Below are positions 1 to 7,075 of a DNA stretch of 64,000 bases, one piece after another. Below the pieces are notes generated by a model. That model was not told the DNA's origin and searched no databases. It saw only the letters and a list, made by a program, of their open reading frames with translations. A program made the position numbers and the translations under genes. The DNA lies in assembly GCF_001548375.1 (NCBI RefSeq), contig NZ_AP017295.1, positions 4,498,501 to 4,562,500 on the forward strand, written 5' to 3'. The stretch's first letter is position 1; each line of letters starts with the position of its first letter. This DNA is from Nostoc sp. NIES-3756. GTDB lineage: Bacteria; Cyanobacteriota; Cyanobacteriia; Cyanobacteriales; Nostocaceae.

Positions 1-2474
1 TGTTGCCAAATCATAGCTCTTAAAGATAGCCGAGCAATTTTTTGAGTTAATACTATCGTTAACAGCACGGAAAAGATGAGGGTTGCACCCTGTAAAAAGG
101 CAATTACTGCTGGGTGTGCTACTAATATTGGTAATTGCTCACCACTTAATCCAAAAGTGGCAAAGGTTGTGGGTATAATTTTTCCGCCTTCGCTTAAACC
201 CAAACGCAGATAATGAGCTAAATTTCCTCCTAATACTAACGGTAAATAACCATAGGCAAGTTCAATAAAGCGTCGAGGTTTACGGCGAGTATTGAATAAT
301 TTAATTAAGCCGTAGGCTAATAAAACTACAGCAGCCGGAGTCAACAAAGCTAAAATTGAGATTACCAAATGTAGCCAAAATTGAGTTAAATCGAGTTGTA
401 AACCCAACCAAGCTAGTAATTCTGGTAAACGATGTAGATAAATTCCCCCTAACAGTAATAACAATAATGCAACTTCATAGTTAAGTGGTACATGAGTTGT
501 CCACAGTTCAATACCTGGAGGACGTAGGTTAAACTCAACGGAACGATGGGGACAGGCTTTGAGACAAGTCATGCACAAAACACAATCACGGTTATCTTCC
601 AACTGTGCAGGATGGGAATATAAAGGACAACCATCTGTTTCCATCCCTTCGCCTTTTTGGGGGCCGCCTTTGTAACATTGATAGGTGGTACAAGTAGCAG
701 AACAAATGCCTTGCTGCGCCCTTAGTTCTGTCATAGAAAGTTTAGCAAATAAGCCATTCATTCCCCCGATGGGGCATAGATATCGACACCAAAATCTCCG
801 CTCAAATAGAGCAGAAAATATCATTGCCCCGGCAGTAATTAATAATAGTAAACAGGCGGAAAGATAGGCGGTATTTTCTAAGTGCCAAAGTTCTTCCCAA
901 AGGAAAATTAAGGTGAATAAACCAAATAAAAACCATCCGCCCCATTTCTCAGCTTTTTCTCGTGGCCAGCGTTTAAGTTTACGCGGGAATAACCACAGTG
1001 ATAATTTTTGGGTGATTTCACCGTAAATCATGAAGGGACAGACAGCACACCACACCCGCCCTAAGAAGGGGAAAATAAATAGGATGATAGGCCACCACCA
1101 AGCCCAAAATAAATTTAAGGCAAAATTGCGATCGCGTGTTTGCGGCCCCACAAACAATACACCCACAATAAACGCAAACGCCGCTACAGTAAAACCATAG
1201 TTAATTTTGTCAGGCCACCAAGAACTCCGCAAAAATCGCCGTAAATCAGGATATAAGTTTAAAAGATTGACACGAAATTGCTTTTTCTTAGTTTCCGCCG
1301 CCCAGAATATTTCCTCTGTTAATTCTCGGCGTTCTCCAGCTTGAACAATAGCCCGTTCTACCAGGTTTTTCAACTCCTTGAGGTTTCCGGGAAAATCGTA
1401 TGACTGGAGGCGGCGTAAGGCTTCTGGGGTAATGTGGGGTTTGTCAACTCCACGCGATCGCACATACAAGCTGGTGTAATATTCAACCTGGGATTTAATA
1501 TCCGCTTTTCGCACCCGCAACGGCGGAACTTTGATAATGTGTCCCACACAGCGTTCTATCTTCGACTCGGTTTTCTCCGAAACAATTAAAATTCGCGCTT
1601 TACTGGTACGTGGTTCCGCCGCAGGTTCCCCTTGTCGCGTTACAGGGGTATACATATTTGTTGTGAGTAACTGCGCCACAGGTTGTAGTAACTCTGGTGG
1701 TAGTTCTTGCAAGTTGTTAAGGACTAAACTACCTTCCCCCAACCATTCCAACAGTCCAGGTTTCCCACCAGCACGCCCAAATAAATCAGCACCGCTAGTT
1801 TGCAAAATGCCACAATTGATTTTAATAATTGGTTCGCGTCGTTTAGGCGAACTAAAATGTATTAAAGCGGCAATATTATCCTTTTCTAACCCTGGTTCAC
1901 CGAATATTTCTACAGACTTCCTATCAGCCGCAGCTTCGCGTATTTGTTCCCGCAGCCTTACAGCGTAACGACTTGTCCCGACAATTCCCCGTTGCGCTTT
2001 GGTAACTAAATAGGGACGCAACGCCACAGAACGTTCCTGTTCGTAAGTTAACGCTGATGTTACCTGTGCTAGTTCCTGCGCCAACTGACGAGAAAAAGCT
2101 TGGGTAATTTCTGGATATTGATTAATTAACTCCCGAAATTTAGCCGCAGGTACAGCCCAGACATGAGATTCTGTCAGGGTGACGATTTTATAGGGTATTA
2201 ATTGATCTAAAAGTAATTCTTGCAGGTTAATTACTGCCCCAGGTAGGAACCCACGGGCTGAAACTGAACTATTTTGATTATTAATCTCACTTTCTAACTG
2301 TCCATCTTGGACGATGTAAAGTGCTGTTGGAAGAGTGTCTTCTGGAACTAGGATAGTTTTGGCTGGTATGGTTTGCGGTTCTATCACTTGGGCGATCGCA
2401 TCCAAAGCCGTAGGTGAGAGAATACCTAAAGTTGTCCGTTCTTGTAGCCATATAACTGTATCTGGAGATGTCAT
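1..2474 (-). CDS. cNMP-binding / degenerate AAA+ / membrane 4Fe-4S fusion protein (C-terminus cut by window)
   Basis: The frame is open from an ATG at 2474 to the window edge (824 codons seen). Residues about 10-130 look like a CRP-type cyclic-nucleotide-binding fold. Residues about 160-400 resemble the AAA+ domain of sigma-54 activators, but the P-loop reads GEPGLEK (192-198) with no GKT/GKE, the Walker B region reads LVLNNLQELP where LFLDEIGELP is usual, and the GAFTGA loop is absent. From about 405 onward there are several membrane segments with NapH/NosR-like cysteine motifs: CAVCP (about 477), CRYLCPIGG (about 560) and a ferredoxin motif CVLCMTCLKACP (about 628). It is probably a membrane electron-transfer protein with a regulatory input domain. 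Cyanobacteria are not known to have sigma-54, so classical activator function is unlikely. The substrate is unknown. Confidence 0.8.
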   Translation of the reverse strand, partial: MTSPDTVIWLQERTTLGILSPTALDAIAQVIEPQTIPAKTILVPEDTLPTALYIVQDGQLESEINNQNSSVSARGFLPGAVINLQELLLDQLIPYKIVTLTESHVWAVPAAKFRELINQYPEITQAFSRQLAQELAQVTSALTYEQERSVALRPYLVTKAQRGIVGTSRYAVRLREQIREAAADRKSVEIFGEPGLEKDNIAALIHFSSPKRREPIIKINCGILQTSGADLFGRAGGKPGLLEWLGEGSLVLNNLQELPPELLQPVAQLLTTNMYTPVTRQGEPAAEPRTSKARILIVSEKTESKIERCVGHIIKVPPLRVRKADIKSQVEYYTSLYVRSRGVDKPHITPEALRRLQSYDFPGNLKELKNLVERAIVQAGERRELTEEIFWAAETKKKQFRVNLLNLYPDLRRFLRSSWWPDKINYGFTVAAFAFIVGVLFVGPQTRDRNFALNLFWAWWWPIILFIFPFLGRVWCAVCPFMIYGEITQKLSLWLFPRKLKRWPREKAEKWGGWFLFGLFTLIFLWEELWHLENTAYLSACLLLLITAGAMIFSALFERRFWCRYLCPIGGMNGLFAKLSMTELRAQQGICSATCTTYQCYKGGPQKGEGMETDGCPLYSHPAQLEDNRDCVLCMTCLKACPHRSVEFNLRPPGIELWTTHVPLNYEVALLLLLLGGIYLHRLPELLAWLGLQLDLTQFWLHLVISILALLTPAAVVLLAYGLIKLFNTRRKPRRFIELAYGYLPLVLGGNLAHYLRLGLSEGGKIIPTTFATFGLSGEQLPILVAHPAVIAFLQGATLIFSVLLTIVLTQKIARLSLRAMIWQ

Positions 2475-2536
2475 CCTGGGTTCTCCGCGTCGGCTGCTTG
2501 CTGTATAAAAGGATTATCCCTGAAAATAGCTATGTC

Positions 2537-2629
2537 ATGAGTTTATCGGATTTACCTAATCTTTGGGTTCCTTTGGCGCTTTTGGGTTTAATTGCGCTGG
2601 CGGCTGTTTTTTTTAGTCGGAGTAGTTAG
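2537..2629 (+). CDS. possible 30-aa single-span membrane miniprotein
   Basis: This is an ATG-to-TAG ORF of 30 codons. The first eight residues are polar (MSLSDLPN), residues about 9-26 form one hydrophobic helix rich in Leu and Ala, and the tail is FSRSS. That layout is typical of small thylakoid or complex-associated subunits, but it does not match any small photosystem, cytochrome b6f or NDH subunit I can recall. It lies between the divergent regulator-ferredoxin gene (start 2474) and xisH (start 2694). No strong Shine-Dalgarno is seen, although a TATG two codons upstream (2532) could place ribosomes there. It may be chance coding in a promoter region. Confidence 0.35.
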   Translation: MSLSDLPNLWVPLALLGLIALAAVFFSRSS

Positions 2630-2693
2630 TTTACAAACTATTACATTCCGCAATAGTTTATTTAGAATCAGATTAGGGGATATGTGAGGGAAA

Positions 2694-3110
2694 ATGGCAG
2701 CCAAAGACTTATTTCATGAAGCTGTCAAACAGGCACTTCTGAAGGAACAATGGATAATTACAGCCGATCCGCTTAAAATCAAAATTGAGCGTGTCAAGTT
2801 TGAAGTTGACTTAGCAGCTGATAAAGTCTTAGCAGCCGATAAAGCAGGACAAAAAATCGCCGTTGAAATTAAAAGTTTTATCAATAGTTCTGTCATAACT
2901 GATTTCCACTTGGCACTAGGTCAGTTTTTGAACTACCGTCTTGCATTACAAATAACCGAGCCTGACAGAATTTTATATCTCGCAGTTCCTTTCGATACCT
3001 TTGAATCTTTCTTTCAAGAACGGTTTGTTCAAGAAGCTGTCAAGCTTTATCAAGTCAAGCTAATAATTTATAATCCGTTTAAAGAGGAGATTATTGTATG
3101 GCAAGAATAG
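2694..3110 (+). CDS. xisH: XisH family protein (fdxN-element excision controlling factor)
   Basis: The 138-aa product matches the XisH family: an N-terminal MAAKDLFHEAVKQAL segment, then a KFEVDLAADK...VEIKSF block and a C-terminal IVYNPF-like segment read here as IIYNPFKEEIIVWQE. The D...VEIK spacing recalls the PD-(D/E)XK nuclease fold to which, as I remember, XisH is assigned. In Anabaena PCC 7120, XisH and XisI are needed with the XisF recombinase for fdxN-element excision in heterocysts. No xisF or nifD/fdxN gene is present here, so this is one of the dispersed xisHI paralogues, whose function is unclear. Its end overlaps xisI by 13 bp, so the two are almost certainly co-translated. Confidence 0.9.
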   Translation: MAAKDLFHEAVKQALLKEQWIITADPLKIKIERVKFEVDLAADKVLAADKAGQKIAVEIKSFINSSVITDFHLALGQFLNYRLALQITEPDRILYLAVPFDTFESFFQERFVQEAVKLYQVKLIIYNPFKEEIIVWQE

Positions 3111-3433
3111 AAGATTATCGGCAAATTATTCAAAAATTTTTAAAGTCTCACGCTGAATTTGAAAATACTAATTCTGATATTGAATCTCAGATACTTTGTG
3201 ACACAGTAAACGACCATTATCAGCTTTTAGATGTAGGGTGGGAAGGATTAAAGCGAGTCTACAATTGTTATATTCATTTAGATATTAAAGATGGTAAAAT
3301 TTGGATTCAACGTAATATGACTGAGGTAGATATTGCTCAGGAATTAGTAAATATGGGTGTAATTAAAGAAGATATTATTTTAGGTTTGCACCCACCTTAT
3401 AAGCGACCATATACAGGATATGGAGTGGCTTAA
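3098..3433 (+). CDS. xisI: XisI family protein
   Basis: The 111-aa product begins MARIEDYRQIIQKFL and ends GLHPPYKRPYTGYGVA; the HPPYKRPYT-like tail and the central HIDIKDGKIWIQ-type stretch are hallmarks of XisI. Its ATG lies inside the last codons of xisH (13-bp overlap, different frame). XisI accompanies XisH in nearly every cyanobacterial copy and is thought to act as its partner. Without XisF nearby, a role in programmed excision of a local element cannot be claimed, and no element boundaries were seen. Confidence 0.9.
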   Translation: MARIEDYRQIIQKFLKSHAEFENTNSDIESQILCDTVNDHYQLLDVGWEGLKRVYNCYIHLDIKDGKIWIQRNMTEVDIAQELVNMGVIKEDIILGLHPPYKRPYTGYGVA

Positions 3434-3457
3434 AAATATTATTTCTAATAGCAAGAA

Positions 3458-4288
3458 TTAATCCCACCAAAAATACCAGACTTTTCCGTCTAATAAGTTA
3501 GCAGCTAAATTATTAAGAGTTTGTACCCCTTGGTCTACAATATCGTAACAATAAATATATTGTTCTTGAGCTAGTTGGAATGCAGTTTGTCTATCTTGTG
3601 GTGGTCGATGAACAACCATTTCCACTACATCATGGGTGATACCTACTACCTCTGCACCATATTTTTCTTGCCAATACTTCATTAGGCAAACCTGGACTTC
3701 TGGTGCTGGACAATCATTCCAATTGCCGAATTTAAGAAAAGCCGGAACTTGCCAGCTAAATGTAGTAGGAACTAATGCAATTATTACGTTTGGATGCGGT
3801 AAACGAATTAAAATATCACTGGGAATTGTATAACGATTAGTAGGATAAATCATATCATTCCACTCGCCAATTTCTGCTAGTGTAAGTTCATCCACATCAT
3901 CTTCTAATATTGATATATCTATATAATTAGCTCTTTCTTGTCTTTGCTGGTGTGCTGTGGTATTTAGCCAATCATTAGCATTTAGTTGATTGCCTTGTTG
4001 GATAATTTCCTGAACAGTTGTAGGTTGTTCTTCTGGTAAATATTCGCTGTAGGAATGAACTGATTCAATATGACATTGACTTTCAGATTCATTACCCAAT
4101 AACAAAGGATAGTGTCCTGTTTCATCGGTAATTTGTCGTAGTTGCTGCCAATGTTGTATGGCATCATTACCATTAATGGTTAATCCATAAATATTTTCAC
4201 CATCTACTTGCCATAGTAATTCTAAAGTATCGGCGATAATATTATGTTGTGTTAATAAGTTTTTCAACACGCTTTGACTGATAACCAT
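3458..4288 (-). CDS. DUF4253 domain protein
   Basis: This is a 276-aa soluble protein. The C-terminal third (about 165-276) carries the features of DUF4253: a Pro-containing region ending in FGNWNDCPAPE, then a segment MKYWQEKYGAEVVGITHDVVEMVVHRPPQDR, a stretch of aromatic residues and a terminal WYFWWD. The family has no known catalytic role. The start is the ATG at 4288. The gene is convergent with xisI, with 24 bp between the stops. No signal peptide or membrane segment is seen. Confidence 0.75.
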   Translation of the reverse strand: MVISQSVLKNLLTQHNIIADTLELLWQVDGENIYGLTINGNDAIQHWQQLRQITDETGHYPLLLGNESESQCHIESVHSYSEYLPEEQPTTVQEIIQQGNQLNANDWLNTTAHQQRQERANYIDISILEDDVDELTLAEIGEWNDMIYPTNRYTIPSDILIRLPHPNVIIALVPTTFSWQVPAFLKFGNWNDCPAPEVQVCLMKYWQEKYGAEVVGITHDVVEMVVHRPPQDRQTAFQLAQEQYIYCYDIVDQGVQTLNNLAANLLDGKVWYFWWD

Positions 4289-4568
4289 TATTCAAAATCC
4301 TTTAACTTGATAAATTGTAAACGAGAGTTTTTAATGTTATGTGGCGTTTTCTAATCTGCTGAGTTACTAAGAACATCGCTAATAAAATTGGGTAAACCTC
4401 TGTCTTGAAAAGTTTCCTACGGAGGGAAACCCTCCTACAGAACTTTTCGCTGCGTGTCTCTGCGCTTTCCTCAGCGTTACTCTGCGTTTCAAAATATTTA
4501 TTCTGTACCTCGCTTATGTATGATATACTGCTTTGCTTTTGTGTAAAAAACTCAGTGCCAACCTAAAA
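4289..4568. other. intergenic stretch with a common Nostoc-type palindromic repeat
   Basis: No gene is seen. Positions about 4407-4490 contain a hairpin-rich repeat (CCTACGGAGGG / CCCTCC arms followed by a run of GCGT/CTCTGCG motifs) of the kind scattered in Nostocales intergenic DNA. The assignment to a repeat family is from memory. Confidence 0.4.
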
Positions 4569-5522
4569 TTATATTAAATATAGCAATAGTGCCTTTTGGT
4601 TGCTAACAGCAGATTTGTAATAATCAACAATTTCGTTGTAGTAATCGACCATATATTCAAGTAGTTCTTCATCCGCCCAATCAAGCCAGTGTACAGGATT
4701 TGGTTTTTGCGATTCTTGTAGAAAACGGTTTTTAAAACCTTCTTCAGAAAGTTCTAACAAACCATCGAGAATTTGTCCAACTTCATCACCTGCAAAAAGA
4801 TAACGAACTGGCCCATATTCTGTTTCATAACCGATTTCTTTACCAGCACCAAAAGCATTAACTAAGAGGTTGTTTGAAAAGTGTTTAGCTGTGATTTTAG
4901 AGACTTATTGATCCCCCCTACCCCCCTTAAAAAGGGGGAAAATTGAATTAAAGTCCCCCTTTTTAAGGGGGATTTAGGGGGATCTGAAAATATTTGATAC
5001 ATCATTAGGGACTTTTCAAACATCCTCTAAGGGCTTATCATCCCACTAAGAACCTTTAATTACTAGGAATGGTAAAAAATCTTTCTTATATCCTTTTTCT
5101 ACTATTAACTCTGTGATTTTGCCTTGAGGCATATTATAGTATGCTGCAATATAACCAGCTAGTAAAAATGTTAGTTCCTGTCAAGATTTATCTAAATCTA
5201 ATTCGGGGGTTGCCCATTCAGCAAGAAAATGTTTTTCTAGTGCTTGCCAGTCGTAAGTATATTTCCACTTTTGACGATTTCTAAAAATGAATCTGCTTAA
5301 ACCTTGTCTTTCAGGTAGTTTGCCAAATATTTTTCTAGCATCTTGTTTCATTTTTTCAAAAACTGTCGCATTAGACCTTCCTTGCCAATAAGGAGATTCA
5401 GGCAACCATTGAGCATCAAAGAAAGCATCAACAAGAAAAGGGTCTTTGATAAATCCAGTGTTAAAGAAGAAATTTGCTTTATTTGACCTGTTATGCCCAT
5501 AAAGTTGTTTAAAAATTACCAA
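4569..5522 (-). pseudogene. decayed DUF1877-type gene broken by two nonsense codons and a MITE
   Basis: Three fragments read as one ancestral protein on the minus strand. Fragment 1 (5522-5184, TTG start) ends ...PELDLDKS at a TGA (5181-5183). The same frame continues QELTFLLAGYIAAYY... to a TAG (5046-5048), then WDDKP. A 162-bp element (4866-5027) interrupts the next codons. If the element and one TAA direct repeat are removed, the frame runs on as L-V-N-A-F-G-A-G-K-E to a stop at 4569. LDLDKS(W)QELTFLLAG, GYETEYGPVRYL and the tail NEIVDYYKSA match the DUF1877 (YfbM-like) layout. The reconstructed protein is about 262 aa, with an N-terminal extension relative to the usual 160-170 aa. Function is unknown, and the gene is surely dead here. 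Confidence 0.75.
4866..5027. mobile_element. 162-bp MITE with 17-bp terminal inverted repeats and TAA target duplication
   Basis: The left end reads GAGGTTGTTTGAAAAGT (4866-4882). The right end, read in reverse complement, is GAGGATGTTTGAAAAGT (5011-5027), one mismatch in 17. TAA flanks both ends (4863-4865 and 5028-5030). The interior (about 4910-4983) is a second, GC-rich palindrome with CCCCC/GGGGG blocks. There is no ORF. A TNA duplication and GAGG...-type ends recall IS5-family elements, so it is probably mobilised by such a transposase in trans. It sits inside the DUF1877 pseudogene. Confidence 0.75.
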
Positions 5523-5689
5523 TATTTGTTTTTTACAAGTATAGCTACGCTTATCTGGCTATAGCAGCCTAAATCATAAGTGTTGAATCTACCTTGAATT
5601 TTCCTGCATAAGTTCCTAAGTTATAGCTGATGTCTTAACAGAGCAATTTTTCTACCGACAAAGCTATTCAACGAAAGAACCAAACGGTT

Positions 5690-6241
5690 ATGCGTACACA
5701 CTTTAACAACCAGCCACAAACTTCTGCAACTTCCCTTGTTAGTAAATTTGCCAGAGGAACTCTAAACTTAACCCTTGCAGCCAGCCTTGTTTCTATTCCT
5801 CATGTTACCCGTGCGGATGGGATACCTAGTCAAATACAAGGTGAATGGTCTTATGGTCGGATATCTTCAATTCAATATCAAGACAGCTATACAGGCACAT
5901 CAGCACAACCTAATGGTTCTAGCGATCGCTTCAAGGTAACACCTAATGGTAACTATGAGCGTGCTAGATTACTCCAAATTAACACTTATGGTTGCGCTTC
6001 GTACTTATTTATTCAAGAAAAGGGCAAGGTCAAAATAGACGGTCAGAAATTTATTTTTGAACCTAGAGACAGCTTTGTCAAAGGTCAACAATGTAGCGCC
6101 TCAAATACCTACGAACGCCGCAATACAGCTAAAGTAGAAACCTATAGCTGGTTTGTAGAAAGAAATGATTACGGTCAGGATGTTTTGGTACTAGAAACAC
6201 TTGATGGTAAAGGAAAGGCTCATTACGGTCGCCCTAAATAG
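5690..6241 (+). CDS. secreted protein of unknown family
   Basis: The 183-aa product has an N-terminal export signal: basic residues, then a hydrophobic stretch about 23-38 (GTLNLTLAASLVSIPHV) and a likely cleavage after TRA near residue 42. The mature part begins DGIPSQIQGEWSYGRISS and looks like a small beta-rich, lipocalin-like or META-like fold with GEWSYG near its start and two pairs of cysteines (about C104 and C140). I do not recognise the family. The start ATG at 5690 is the first in frame. It stands alone, with long non-coding DNA on both sides. Confidence 0.6.
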   Translation: MRTHFNNQPQTSATSLVSKFARGTLNLTLAASLVSIPHVTRADGIPSQIQGEWSYGRISSIQYQDSYTGTSAQPNGSSDRFKVTPNGNYERARLLQINTYGCASYLFIQEKGKVKIDGQKFIFEPRDSFVKGQQCSASNTYERRNTAKVETYSWFVERNDYGQDVLVLETLDGKGKAHYGRPK

Positions 6242-6553
6242 GAAAATGGTTATCTGCGGTTGATTCTTCCTAATCTGAACCGTATTTGCTTATAAAATAC
6301 ACCATTTGTAATTGACAGAAATTAGGATTAATACCATTTTACGGAATGCCTAATACAGGTATATAGTAGGGAGTAAGTAGATAGACTTAATAAAATATAA
6401 GTTTGTAGTAAGGACTTTAGTCCTTTAAAACCCAGCAACAGAGCGATAAATCGCTCACTACAAACAACAACTCATTTTACATTTAATTATGTCTACCTAC
6501 TTACATCTGTATATCCCTACAACCAATAGATTCTGTAATCAGATGAAAATTTC
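6242..6553. other. intergenic region with a small palindrome
   Basis: No gene is seen in 312 bp. At 6410-6425 there is a short hairpin (AAGGACT / AGTCCTT), part of a repeat also rich in GATAAATCGCTC sequence that resembles dispersed Nostoc repeats. Nothing else can be supported. Confidence 0.4.
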
Positions 6554-6931
6554 CTAAAGACCCAATACCTGTATAGATTTCTCTAATACTTCTTTTGGAC
6601 GGAATGGTTTAGTTAAATATAAATCCGCACCGACATCAATTCCCTTTTGCTTATCAAATTCCTGTCCTTTTGCTGTCAACATAATAATGTAGATATCAGT
6701 CATTTGTAGTTCGTGTTTAACGACCTCACAAACTTCCAGACCACTCATTTTAGGCATCATTACATCGAGAAATACAAGGTTGGGTTTTTCAGTTTTAATA
6801 GTTTCGAGTGCTTCTACTCCATTTCTGGCAGTTAAAAGTTCCACGCCCTCATCCTCCAAAGATTCTAGGGCTTGTTCCATCAAAATTACAATATTAGGTT
6901 CATCATCAACAATCAAAATTTTCTGGTTCAT
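6554..6931 (-). CDS. CheY-like single-domain response regulator
   Basis: The 125-aa product is one receiver domain and nothing else. The acidic pocket is D9-D10, the phospho-acceptor is D56 in LVFLDVMMP, the switch Thr is T86 in MLTAKG and the conserved Lys is K108 in YLTKPF. It lies 108 bp downstream of the hybrid kinase on the same strand, so it is the natural acceptor in a phosphorelay with that kinase (inference). It has no DNA-binding output and probably works through protein contacts. The start is the ATG at 6931. Confidence 0.9.
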   Translation of the reverse strand: MNQKILIVDDEPNIVILMEQALESLEDEGVELLTARNGVEALETIKTEKPNLVFLDVMMPKMSGLEVCEVVKHELQMTDIYIIMLTAKGQEFDKQKGIDVGADLYLTKPFRPKEVLEKSIQVLGL

Positions 6932-7013
6932 AACTTTTGTATTGGGAACACATCAATTAAAAATTCAAAATTCAAAATTCAAAATTATAAAACTATCCTT
7001 CATTTTCCTGTTC

Positions 7014-7075
7014 CCCTCTTGGGAGGGGTTAGGGGTGGGTTACTCCCTCATCTTCCCCATCTCCCCAACTTCCTC
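7014..7075. repeat. dispersed pyrimidine-rich repeat (copy at about 56909-56955)
   Basis: The string GGGGTTAGGGGTGGGTTACT occurs here (about 7024-7043) and again at 56919-56938, in both places flanked by CTCCC-rich sequence such as CCCATCTCCCC. It runs into the 3' end of the hybrid kinase gene and supplies its last codons. Confidence 0.55.

Noticed and set aside
1134..1142. GCGATCGC palindromes as operators
   Set aside because: They occur across genes and gaps alike and are the HIP1 repeat of cyanobacterial genomes.
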